The notes beneath the pieces were generated by a model, which made no database searches, was not told where the DNA came from, and saw only the letters and a program-made list of their open reading frames with translations. A program made the position numbers and the translations under genes. Positions 39,336 through 47,122 of a stretch of 64,000 nt of DNA are shown piece by piece (position 1 is the stretch's first letter; each line of letters opens with the position of its first letter). The stretch is from Exobacillus caeni (GTDB lineage: Bacteria > Bacillota > Bacilli > Bacillales > Guptibacillaceae), in assembly GCF_005747095.1 (NCBI RefSeq), contig NZ_SWLG01000015.1:32594-96593 (forward strand), written 5' to 3'.

Positions 39336-40981
39336 GATGCCAGAGCCTCCTTCACCGTTATTACCTCCTGCAAATTCGATCCCCGAACGAGACGGTTTAT
39401 ACTTGTTGTATAAAAGGTATTCCCTGCGAAAAAAGACCGTGGATCTGAGACAGAAGCGACCTGTCCATTGAATAACATCATACACCGGGTTGCATATTCA
39501 GCAGCAAACTCTATGTCATGTGTTACCATAACGATGGTATGGCCATCAAAATGGAGGTCAGTAAGCAATTCACCGAACTTTTGCTTTGAGAGTGGGTCCA
39601 TACCTTTTGTCGGTTCATCAATAAGAAGCACTTCAGGGTCACTCACAAGCAAACAGGCAAGCGCAGCCTTTTGAAGTTCTCCTCCACTCAAATCATATGG
39701 ATGGTGTTCAGCAAGGTGAGAAATACCAAGCATTTCCGTGATCCGATTCATTTTTTCATTTCCGTTCTCATCGTTTGTCCGTTCGATCGCCCGGCTCCAT
39801 TCTTCTTCAAGCGTATCATGCAAAAAGAATAGCTTTGGGTTCTGGGGCAAATAAGCAACACTAAGGTGGAACTCTTGTTTGGGGATTTTTTTCAGTTTCT
39901 GATTCTTGAATCTGATTGTTCCCCTTTGTGGATTTATCAATCCCGCCATCGTTTTTAACATGGTCGACTTGCCTGAACCATTGCCTCCTACAATTGCAAA
40001 GATCTCGTTTGAATAAATGTCTATATTAAGATCGCTTAAAACATTTTCTCCTTTTCGTTCATAACGAAAACAAACGCTGTCACATGACAGAACCTTCCTT
40101 ACATTCACCGCTTCCGGCAGGGGCTGCTGTTCAGCCGAGAACCCATTGATTCCGGACAGCCACATTCGTCCTTCTTTTACAGAAAGAGGGATTTCCTTCA
40201 CTTCAGGATTCTCATTCAAGTGCAATGAAAGGGACGGGATAGAAGGAACATAGGCTGAGAAAATCTCATCTCTTCGGTCCCAAACGTTAAAAAAGACTTC
40301 TCGCGGTGAGCCGTCATATGCGATCTGCCCGCCGTTTAAGAGCATCATCCGGTCAGCAACAGCTGTCAGTTCTTCCAAACGATGCTCGACCATCAGAATT
40401 GTAACGCCGAACTCTTCGTTAATACGTTTTACCATCGTAATAAACTCTTTTGCCGCTACTGGATCAAGTTGTGATGTCGGTTCATCCAGCAACAGGAGCT
40501 TCGGATTTAATAAAAGTACGGAAGCAAGGTTTACGAGCTGTTTCTGGCCTCCTGACAACTCATGCGTTTTCCGCGCCAGCAAATTTTCCAATCCGAAAAA
40601 CTGGACCATTTCAGCAACCCGTTTTCGAATATAATCTGTTGAATACCCTAGATTTTCAAGTCCAAAAGCGAGTTCTTGGAGTACTTCTTCCATCACGATC
40701 TGGTTATCGGGATCCTGGAAAACCATCCCTATTTCTCCTGCAAGCTCTTCGGCAGGTAAATCTTCTATCCTTTTACCGTTAAAAATGATCCCTCCCTTTC
40801 TTCTTCCGGCAGGAGCAATATCATGCTTTACCAGCTTGATTAAAGTAGATTTCCCGCATCCTGATGGCCCGCCCAGAACGAGGAACTCTCCCTTCTTTAC
40901 ATCAAAGCTTATTTGTTGCAATACTTCATCATCCCGCTCAGGATAAGAAAAAGAAAGATTTTTTAATTTAAGTATCTCCAT
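39305..40981 (-). CDS. ECF transporter duplicated ATPase (EcfA-A' fusion)
   Basis: 558 aa with two ABC ATPase domains in one chain. First domain: Walker A GGPSGCGKST near 38-47, Q-loop FQDPDNQIVME, signature LSGGQKQLVNLAS near 145, Walker B LLLLDEPTSQLDP near 164. Second domain: Walker A GGNGSGKST near 333, signature LSGGELQKAALAC near 432, Walker B VLLIDEPTKGMDP near 452. The fused layout is that of YkoD-type ECF ATPases. Drives uptake with EcfT and the S-component encoded on either side; start overlaps the end of ecfT. Confidence 0.9.
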   Translation of the reverse strand: MEILKLKNLSFSYPERDDEVLQQISFDVKKGEFLVLGGPSGCGKSTLIKLVKHDIAPAGRRKGGIIFNGKRIEDLPAEELAGEIGMVFQDPDNQIVMEEVLQELAFGLENLGYSTDYIRKRVAEMVQFFGLENLLARKTHELSGGQKQLVNLASVLLLNPKLLLLDEPTSQLDPVAAKEFITMVKRINEEFGVTILMVEHRLEELTAVADRMMLLNGGQIAYDGSPREVFFNVWDRRDEIFSAYVPSIPSLSLHLNENPEVKEIPLSVKEGRMWLSGINGFSAEQQPLPEAVNVRKVLSCDSVCFRYERKGENVLSDLNIDIYSNEIFAIVGGNGSGKSTMLKTMAGLINPQRGTIRFKNQKLKKIPKQEFHLSVAYLPQNPKLFFLHDTLEEEWSRAIERTNDENGNEKMNRITEMLGISHLAEHHPYDLSGGELQKAALACLLVSDPEVLLIDEPTKGMDPLSKQKFGELLTDLHFDGHTIVMVTHDIEFAAEYATRCMMLFNGQVASVSDPRSFFAGNTFYTTSINRLVRGSNLQEVITVKEALASWRVQASIQV

Positions 40982-41841
40982 CTAAATTGTTCTCTCCCTT
41001 CAACTAAAAGCGGAAAACCGATATAAAGCAAAAACAAGACGAAGACACTCCATTCGGCACCTCCCATGGACGTAGACTCCAGATCAGGGTACAAAGTGAG
41101 GTTTCCATATCCGTTAAAGAGCCCTATCAAACAACCTGCAAACAAGACAAGCAAAAGGACAATGCTTATAATATCGTTTTTTGTAAATGTGTAACGTTCA
41201 TATGAAGACCTCTTTGTAACGCCATATCCTCTCGATTTCATTGAATCAGCCGTTTGCAACGCTTCCTCTAGCGACCAGGTGAGCAATATCTGCACAAGAG
41301 ACACCCCATTTTTCGCCCGGTCTTTTACCCTTCCTTCGGTGATCGTCATGCCCTTTGATTTTTGAACTATCTTTATTTCGTCAAGCCTTCTTATAAGCAA
41401 TGGGACAAACCTTAATGTCAACATCGCCAGCAGTGCTGTTTGGGGCAGAATTTTTGAAAATAAATACAAAAACCTGCCTGGAGTAAGAACAAAGTTATAG
41501 GAGATGAACAATATTAATATAGCTAAGAGAGAAAGTGCCATCAGAAACCCGTTCATCAGAGCTTCCAGAGTGACAGGGTTTTCTCTGAAATAAAATAAAA
41601 TATGGGTTCCGCGATGATTAACAAGCGGATTTACGGCTACGATAAATAGCGTTAAGAAAAAGAAAGATTTTGCCCGGTTTCGAAGCTGTTCTACCAAACC
41701 TTGAAGAAGGGTTAAACTTATTAACAATAACACCGCGGCAATAAGATAAAACGGATGAAGAAAAGACATTAACAATACGATTGCTCCTGCATAATAAAAG
41801 AAGCATGTTAACGGATGTAAACGATTGAAGGCGTTCGTCAT
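40963..41841 (-). CDS. ECF transporter transmembrane coupling protein EcfT
   Basis: 292 aa. Hydrophobic helices at about 15-45, 55-75, 88-115, 120-145, 230-250 and 263-280 with a cytosolic helical hairpin between. The coupling-helix motifs appear as QKSKGMT (near 170) and MKSRGYG (near 207), the xRG-type sequences by which EcfT contacts the two ATPases. Starts one base after the lipoprotein stop codon, so it is co-translated with it. Confidence 0.87.
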   Translation of the reverse strand: MTNAFNRLHPLTCFFYYAGAIVLLMSFLHPFYLIAAVLLLISLTLLQGLVEQLRNRAKSFFFLTLFIVAVNPLVNHRGTHILFYFRENPVTLEALMNGFLMALSLLAILILFISYNFVLTPGRFLYLFSKILPQTALLAMLTLRFVPLLIRRLDEIKIVQKSKGMTITEGRVKDRAKNGVSLVQILLTWSLEEALQTADSMKSRGYGVTKRSSYERYTFTKNDIISIVLLLVLFAGCLIGLFNGYGNLTLYPDLESTSMGGAEWSVFVLFLLYIGFPLLVEGREQFRWRYLN

Positions 41842-41842
41842 T

Positions 41843-42616
41843 TCACAGGTCTTTACCCAGATTTTCTGTATAAACCCACTCTATCTTATCTCCGCTTTGC
41901 AATGGGATAACACCCGCACTTTTGCTTAATTCCGCTCCGTTTTTTTTGCATACCCAGCCGCTTAGTGGACCTCGGTCAAATTCATATATGTTAGCTATAC
42001 CCTCCACATAAGCTGCCGCTCCGCTGCCTCTTACACTCATCTGGATGCCTTTACTTTTTGTTGTACTTTGTAAGACTGACAGTACGGTATCACCCTGTTT
42101 GATTTCGATTCCAGAAAAGGATGCAATCGTTCCTTTGTTATTCGGGTCCTTGATCGTCATCGAAACAGTTTCTTTTGGTACTTCCTTTTTAATAGATTCC
42201 TTTTTTTCTGGCAGAGCATTATTGGATTCGGAAGTTGAAGTCTCTCCCTGGGCCTCTGTTACTGTTGTTTCATCCTTTTTCTCTTGTTCACTGGATGGCA
42301 CATCGGTTCCTGAAGATTTACTTGTTGTATTTCCTCCTGATGATGGAGCTGCAGGTTCTTCCGTTTCATCACTTTTTTCGGGCCTATCAGTCGTTTCTTC
42401 CTTATTGTTGGAATCTGATGGACTGTTTCCTTGATCCTCTTTTGTTTCATGTTTCTGTTCTGGTTCGGTAACATTCGATTTCTCGGCTGCTGGCTTCTCC
42501 TCTGCAGAACCGCTTGTTATGTTGTCTCCCTCTATGCTACTGTTATTCATCCCGCATGCAGCTAAGGAAAATATCAAGATAATAGACACTATTAATTTAT
42601 TTGTTATAGTACTCAC
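41843..42616 (-). CDS. DUF4430 lipoprotein, putative corrinoid-binding component
   Basis: 257 aa. Lipoprotein signal (LIVSIILIFSLAAC, Cys near 21), then about 115 residues of Ser/Glu/Lys/Thr-rich low-complexity linker, then a DUF4430 domain (about 150-255): VSMTIKDPNNKGTIASF, VLSVLQSTTKSKGI, IYEFDRGPLSGWVCKKNG, LQSGDKIEWVYTENLGKDL. DUF4430 is the beta domain family found in transcobalamin and intrinsic factor. Attached to the outer face of the membrane by its lipid, it is well placed to pass ligand to the ECF transporter. GTG start with GGAGGGA; it overlaps a 33-codon frame by GTGA. Confidence 0.85.
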   Translation of the reverse strand: MSTITNKLIVSIILIFSLAACGMNNSSIEGDNITSGSAEEKPAAEKSNVTEPEQKHETKEDQGNSPSDSNNKEETTDRPEKSDETEEPAAPSSGGNTTSKSSGTDVPSSEQEKKDETTVTEAQGETSTSESNNALPEKKESIKKEVPKETVSMTIKDPNNKGTIASFSGIEIKQGDTVLSVLQSTTKSKGIQMSVRGSGAAAYVEGIANIYEFDRGPLSGWVCKKNGAELSKSAGVIPLQSGDKIEWVYTENLGKDL

Positions 42617-42714
42617 TTTTTTCCCTCCACTCTTTTACTGGCAGGCACTGGCTGCTTCAAAACTATCGAAAAGAGCTCCCCTGCCATTAACAAGAGGGAT
42701 AATTTCTTCTTCAC
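42613..42714 (-). CDS. Possible 33-residue peptide coupled to the DUF4430 lipoprotein
   Basis: A small frame (GTG at 42714, TGA at 42613) encodes MKKKLSLLLMAGELFSIVLK followed by a Pro- and Lys-containing tail. It looks like a signal peptide or short membrane peptide. It starts four bases after the stop of the wall-anchored protein, with AGAGGG 9 bases upstream, and ends in a GTGA overlap with the next gene. It may be a real small gene, a relic, or only a coupling device. Confidence 0.35.
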   Translation of the reverse strand: MKKKLSLLLMAGELFSIVLKQPVPASKRVEGKK

Positions 42715-42718
42715 CGTG

Positions 42719-44554
42719 TTAAGCCCTCTTTCGCCTGTTAAGAAAGAATAAGAATAATCCTGTTAAAAACAAGAGTGCACCGATAGCCATCAGATTACAA
42801 GTGTTCGTGGCTGTATCAGGCAGCCTATTGCCATCCTTCGATTCATTTTCACTTTGTGTCTGACCTCCACTTCCCTGCTGACCATTTTTGTCGCCCGCGG
42901 TATCGTCAACCGTAACACGATCCAGTTCATAAACAGAAGCTTTTCCGGCAACGAAGTTCTGATAAGCTACAAGAGCAAGTATCCCCTTTGCTGAAGCAAT
43001 GTCGTTTGATTCCTCCCCGATCAGATGAGCGAAACCACCATCCTCATTTTGAAAAGAAAGCAAATTGGTAATTAGATTGTTTTCGGATTGAGCTGAAGAG
43101 GAGCTTGCAGCCTGGACGTCGCTATCCATACCTTTTGTGAATGAAGCACCTGCAGGATTTTTTCCTATAGCTGTTAGACCAATAATTGCTTCTGCTGTAG
43201 ATTCGCTTGTTTCGCCGTTCTCTGTCTCAAATCCTCCGTTAGCATTTTGTTGTTTAGTTAACCAGTTAACAGCATTTTCGATCGCTGTTTTTACTTCTTC
43301 CTGGTCTTTGTATGGAGCGATTGCAGATAGCGCCATAGCTGTAATATCGGGATCGCCAGTTGTCCCGTATAGTGCCCAGCCGCCTGTATCGAGCTGATTT
43401 TCGATCAGATAGTCCACAAGCTTTTCCTGGTCCCATTCCGCTGATACAGGAATGTTGTAATCTCCGCTGTTCAGAGCAAGCAACCCAAAGATTACACCGT
43501 TTGTTCCCTGGTTCGTCATTCGTTCATTGTTATAGATTTTTTCGATAAGATTATAACCTGCAAAAGAAGTAGGATCTCCTCCTGCTGCCTTTACTCCCAA
43601 TACCATTCTTTCATAATCAGTAACAATACGAAACTCTCCGTTGCTGCTTCCTACTTTAGCTTTCAAAGAGTCCAGGTAGCCCGCAGGGATCTTCTTACCT
43701 GCATGGTGAAGTGCAATCGCTTCCCACTCAGAAGAGACACCTTTTTCCATTATATAAGCGATCAAATTATCAACAGCTTGATTCACGTTTACAATGTGCC
43801 CCTCATCAGGGGAATCTTTATCCTTTTGACTTCCCTGCTCATCGCCGGAATCTTTTTCCTCCTGCTCCCAGGATTCGTATTTAAAAGAAATCTGATCTCC
43901 TGCCTGTGGCTTATAAGTGTGCGCTCCCCCTTCTGCCAGCTTTCCGTTAACATAAAACGCCCAGTAATATGGATCCTCAGCCACCAGGCCGTTTATGCCG
44001 ATAATCATTGGACCATAATCGGTTTCTTTTAATGCTACATTATTTTCCCCTACAGCGTTTTTTAACAGGGTTAATGCAGTGGTATCTTCATTTATTTCAT
44101 ACTTTTTGCTGTCTAGTATCGTGCCTGTATCTGTATCTCCAAACACACTTAATGAAGCAGTGTTCCAGGATTCATATTTAAATAGAATTTCATCATCGGC
44201 ATGGACATTATACTTGTGTGCCCCTACGTCAGCCTGCTTTCCATTAACATAGAAAGCCCAGGCAAATGTACCTTCCTGGCTTAATCCCTTTATTTCTGTA
44301 ATCATTGGGCCGTAATCACTATCTACTGTTTTTACATTCTCAGACCCTACTGTCTCTTGCAACAAAGAAAGCGCATCGGTATCTTCTTGTATTTCTATTT
44401 CTTTCTTTTTTAAAAGAGCCGCTTCCTTTCCCTGTACCGCAATACTTGCTTTGTTCGTCTCTGCAGCCGTCGCTGAATTTTGCATGGGTAACACAAGTTG
44501 CCCGAGCAACACGATCATTACCATCAATCTGTTCAACATTCTTTTTGTTAACAA
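42719..44554 (-). CDS. Wall-anchored transcobalamin-like protein: two DUF4430 domains plus alpha/alpha barrel
   Basis: 611 aa. Signal peptide (residues 5-30, TAAET cleavage); DUF4430 domain 1 (about 35-130, YGPMITEIKGL, WAFYVNGKQADVGAHKY) and domain 2 (about 132-230, YGPMIIGINGL, WAFYVNGKLAEGGAHTY), each ending FKYESW; an acidic linker; a prenyltransferase/terpene-cyclase-like helical barrel (about 255-540) with QLDTGGWALYG, QQNANGGF and FQNEDGGFAH repeats; an Asn/Ser-rich linker and a sortase signal LPDTA, hydrophobic helix and RRKRA tail. Transcobalamin combines the same two folds in the opposite order. First gene after the cobalamin riboswitch. Start is TTG at 44554 with AGGAGGAGGA 6 bases upstream. 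Confidence 0.87.
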   Translation of the reverse strand: MLTKRMLNRLMVMIVLLGQLVLPMQNSATAAETNKASIAVQGKEAALLKKKEIEIQEDTDALSLLQETVGSENVKTVDSDYGPMITEIKGLSQEGTFAWAFYVNGKQADVGAHKYNVHADDEILFKYESWNTASLSVFGDTDTGTILDSKKYEINEDTTALTLLKNAVGENNVALKETDYGPMIIGINGLVAEDPYYWAFYVNGKLAEGGAHTYKPQAGDQISFKYESWEQEEKDSGDEQGSQKDKDSPDEGHIVNVNQAVDNLIAYIMEKGVSSEWEAIALHHAGKKIPAGYLDSLKAKVGSSNGEFRIVTDYERMVLGVKAAGGDPTSFAGYNLIEKIYNNERMTNQGTNGVIFGLLALNSGDYNIPVSAEWDQEKLVDYLIENQLDTGGWALYGTTGDPDITAMALSAIAPYKDQEEVKTAIENAVNWLTKQQNANGGFETENGETSESTAEAIIGLTAIGKNPAGASFTKGMDSDVQAASSSSAQSENNLITNLLSFQNEDGGFAHLIGEESNDIASAKGILALVAYQNFVAGKASVYELDRVTVDDTAGDKNGQQGSGGQTQSENESKDGNRLPDTATNTCNLMAIGALLFLTGLFLFFLNRRKRA

Positions 44555-44623
44555 ACTTATTCCTCCTCCTAAACAATTCTCCCCACCGAGGATAACTGAT
44601 TGTGTAATCAAATGTCTTACAAC

Positions 44624-44652
44624 AAAAAAATCTCCTATCAAAATAGGAGATT
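44624..44652 (-). terminator. Riboswitch expression-platform terminator
   Basis: Stem TCTCCTAT / ATAGGAGA with a TTTTTTTG tail on the minus strand, between the cobalamin aptamer and the first structural gene. The upstream ATAGGGAG can pair with CTCCTAT and so could act as antiterminator. Confidence 0.85.
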
Positions 44653-44682
44653 AGTACATGTAAATAGGTTGGGCAGCTTTTT

Positions 44683-44703
44683 TTAAAAGCAGCCTTCATC
44701 CAT
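44683..44703 (-). other. Six-codon mini-ORF after the cobalamin aptamer
   Basis: A GGGAGG site (44710-44715) is followed at ideal distance by ATG and the short frame M-D-E-G-C-F-stop, between the aptamer and the terminator. The second ATG at 44699 opens a longer frame with no recognisable product. The ribosome site itself is part of the predicted antiterminator strand. Confidence 0.35.
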
Positions 44704-44747
44704 GTTACACCTCCCTATCCTCGTAGGTTGTACAGTGCGATAAAAAA

Positions 44748-44908
44748 CAGGCAGGTCTCCTGGCTAATGTTCATCGCTCCCCAAGTCTTCCCGTCAATTG
44801 ACAGTGACATCGTTTGGTTCGCTCCCATTTACAGTGGCGGGACCGCGTCGGACTTACACCGAACTTCCCTTTTCATTGATAAGCTTTTAACTTATCAAAC
44901 CTATTTTT
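44748..44908 (-). promoter_or_regulatory. Cobalamin (adenosylcobalamin) riboswitch
   Basis: The minus strand carries the standard aptamer segments in order: AAAAGGGAAGTTCGGTG, AAGTCCGACGCGGTCCCGCC followed by ACTGTAA, GAAGACTTGGGGAGCGATG, and AGCCAGGAGACCTGCCTG (the B12-box). Short outer pairing AGGT/ACCT closes it. It lies between a strong promoter and a terminator, so cobalamin should turn off the downstream operon. Confidence 0.96.
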
Positions 44909-44941
44909 AAAGCGTATGAAGTTATGTATCACTACTTGTCC

Positions 44942-44970
44942 ATCATACTGTTTAAATAAGGCGTGGTCAA
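44942..44970 (-). promoter_or_regulatory. Sigma-A promoter of the cobalamin-riboswitch operon
   Basis: TTGACC (44965-44970), 17-base spacer, TATGAT (44942-44947), ending about 35 bases before the aptamer on the minus strand. Confidence 0.85.
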
Positions 44971-44986
44971 TAAAATATTCTTAATT

Positions 44987-45015
44987 TTGTCATCCAATGG
45001 TGTAGCGTATAAAAT
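44987..45015 (+). promoter_or_regulatory. Promoter for the amidase gene
   Basis: TTGTCA (44987-44992), 17-base spacer, TAAAAT (45010-45015), about 50 bases before the amidase start. The start-proximal element is back-to-back with the riboswitch promoter. Confidence 0.65.
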
Positions 45016-45066
45016 AGAAAGAGGATTCAAACGGATTTACTGAGACTATCAATATAAGGAGTGACA

Positions 45067-46491
45067 GTGTTGGACTATACGCAATTAAACGCTGCAGACA
45101 TTGCAGAACTCATCGCAAAAAGAGAAGTATCGCCAGTTGAGATTATAAAAAAACATCTGGAAAGAATAGATAAAATCAATCCTAAAATCAATGCTTTTAT
45201 CACGGTTTTGCATGATGATGCTATGAATCAGGCCAAACGAGCTGAGGAAAAGTTGGTAAAAGGAGAAACAATCGGCCCACTTCATGGAGTGCCAATGGCG
45301 TTTAAAGATTTAACCCCGGTAAATGGCGTTCGCACAACATTCGGTTCTCCGATTTTTAAAGACTTTGTTCCGGTACACGAGCCATCGATCGTCAAACGCA
45401 TCCGAGCATCAGGCGCCATTATCGTTGGAAAAACAAATACACCGGAATTCGGCCATAAAGGCACAACCGACAATCCTCTGATAGGCGCAACGAAAAATCC
45501 CTGGAACCTTTCCCTTACTGCTGGAGGTTCGAGCGGAGGTTCAGGAGCAGCAGTTGCCTCTGGGTGCGTACCCCTGGCAGAAGGCAGTGATGGTGGTGGC
45601 TCAATAAGAATCCCTGCGAGTTTCAACGGAATCGTTGGCTTCAAACCAACCTATGGACTCGTTCCAAACGACAGCAACCCAACAAATCGTTTTGGTTCAA
45701 CACAGCCTTTCGTCCATTATGGGCCCCTTGCAAGAACGGTAAAGGATGCGGCCTTGATGTTTTCTGTTATGCAGGGCCATGAACCTGATGACCCTTTTTC
45801 AATGCCTGGATTAAACGAAGACATCATGAGCCTGGTAGAAGAAGATATCAAGGGCCTGCGAATAGCTTACACACCAGATTTCGGACTCTATGAAGTGGAT
45901 TCAGAAGTAAAACAAGTGATGGACCGTGCCGTACAAAATTTCCGCCATATGGGAGCCACGGTAGAAGAGGTTTCTATTGATTACGGGATGACGTTGAAAG
46001 AAATGGTGTCTTTTTTCAACAAAATGTGGTTTGCAGGATTGGCTGCTGGATTTGCTGAAAAATTTCAGCAGAGCCCTGAAAGATTTTCTACCACAGTGGG
46101 AGAGATGATAGAAGAAGGAATGCGAATAAGCGGTGTTGAGCTCAGACAAACGGAAGTACTCAGAACCCGGATATGGACGCAAACACGCTCTATACTCACA
46201 ACTCACCAGCTGTTGCTTTCGCCTACCCTTGCTGTCCCAGCGTTCCACTATGAAAAAATTGGACCCAACACAATAAACGGGAAAAAAATCGCCCAAATTT
46301 CCGACTGGATGATGACCCAGATTTTTAATATTACTGGACAGCCAGCCATTTCCATTCCTGCCGGCCTATCGTCAACAAATCTGCCGATCGGGATGCAGTT
46401 AGCAGGCAATCGTTTTTCTGACAGCATGGTGCTAAAAGCAGCAAACGCCTATGAAAAAAACTTTGGACCTTTCGAACGTCCGGCTATCTAA
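45067..46491 (+). CDS. Amidase signature family hydrolase
   Basis: About 474 aa. The Ser-cisSer-Lys triad is visible: Lys in GVPMAFKDLTPVNG (near 78), cis-Ser and nucleophile Ser in GGSSGGSGAAVASGCVPLAEGSDGGGSIRIPASFNG (near 154-190). AMPV-like region and QPAISIPAGLSSTNLPIGMQL at the C-terminus fit amidases such as AmdA/GatA relatives. Not GatA of the amidotransferase because gatC/gatB are absent. Substrate unknown; proximity to the B12 locus may be accidental. Start is uncertain among GTG 45061, GTG 45067 and TTG 45070, all near AAGGAG. Confidence 0.85.
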   Translation: MLDYTQLNAADIAELIAKREVSPVEIIKKHLERIDKINPKINAFITVLHDDAMNQAKRAEEKLVKGETIGPLHGVPMAFKDLTPVNGVRTTFGSPIFKDFVPVHEPSIVKRIRASGAIIVGKTNTPEFGHKGTTDNPLIGATKNPWNLSLTAGGSSGGSGAAVASGCVPLAEGSDGGGSIRIPASFNGIVGFKPTYGLVPNDSNPTNRFGSTQPFVHYGPLARTVKDAALMFSVMQGHEPDDPFSMPGLNEDIMSLVEEDIKGLRIAYTPDFGLYEVDSEVKQVMDRAVQNFRHMGATVEEVSIDYGMTLKEMVSFFNKMWFAGLAAGFAEKFQQSPERFSTTVGEMIEEGMRISGVELRQTEVLRTRIWTQTRSILTTHQLLLSPTLAVPAFHYEKIGPNTINGKKIAQISDWMMTQIFNITGQPAISIPAGLSSTNLPIGMQLAGNRFSDSMVLKAANAYEKNFGPFERPAI

Positions 46492-46497
46492 CTATAT

Positions 46498-46528
46498 AAA
46501 AGCAGCTGTCATCAGACAGCTGCTTTTA
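46498..46528. terminator. Bidirectional terminator between the amidase gene and ndk
   Basis: Stem AAAAGCAGCTGTC / GACAGCTGCTTTT with a four-base loop between convergent genes. Confidence 0.85.
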
Positions 46529-46557
46529 TGATAAACGCTTACAATTTTAGTAAAGGA

Positions 46558-47001
46558 TTAAACCCATTTAGAAATTGTTTTGTCGTAGTTATTAAGTTCT
46601 TTTTCATCGAAGAACAATGAAATTTCTCTTTCAGCGCTCTCTGGGGAATCGGAACCATGGATAACGTTCATGCTTACTTGTACTCCGTAATCTCCACGGA
46701 TTGTGCCTGGAGCAGCGTCAGCAGGATTTGTAGCACCCATCATAGTACGGGCAGTAGCGATAACGTTTTCTCCTTCCCAAACCATAGCAAAAACAGGGCC
46801 AGAAGTGATGAAATCCACTAATTCTCCGAAAAACGGGCGTTCTTTGTGCTCTCCGTAATGTGTTTCAGCAAGGTCTTTTGAAATTGTCATCAACTTGCCG
46901 CCAACCAGGTTAAAGCCCTTCTTTTCAAAACGGGAAACGATTTCCCCGACTAAATTACGTTGTACTCCATCAGGTTTTACCATTAGAAACGTTTTCTCCA
47001 C
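46558..47001 (-). CDS. ndk: Nucleoside diphosphate kinase
   Basis: 147 aa. Transfers gamma-phosphate between nucleoside tri- and diphosphates via a phosphohistidine. N-terminal [46 protein letters not shown], and the active-site His in [20 protein letters not shown] near 115. Family-typical length. B. subtilis has cheR on one side of ndk; here an amidase and the B12 locus take that place. Confidence 0.96.
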   Translation of the reverse strand: MEKTFLMVKPDGVQRNLVGEIVSRFEKKGFNLVGGKLMTISKDLAETHYGEHKERPFFGELVDFITSGPVFAMVWEGENVIATARTMMGATNPADAAPGTIRGDYGVQVSMNVIHGSDSPESAEREISLFFDEKELNNYDKTISKWV

Positions 47002-47122
47002 AAAAATCTCCTCACTTTCGGTTATATAAATATGTATTTAACGGACGATAGGCTGCCCGTGAAAATTCTATCAAATTACGATTAAAAGCACAACATAAAT
47101 CATATCGGTATTGAAGGAAAGT

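Noticed and set aside
44340..44699. 119-codon frame starting just after the cobalamin aptamer
   Set aside because: It runs through the riboswitch terminator and overlaps the signal-peptide region of the wall-anchored protein in another frame; the product has no family features.
45067..46491. GatA subunit of the tRNA amidotransferase
   Set aside because: gatC and gatB are not adjacent and the sequence reads as a stand-alone amidase.
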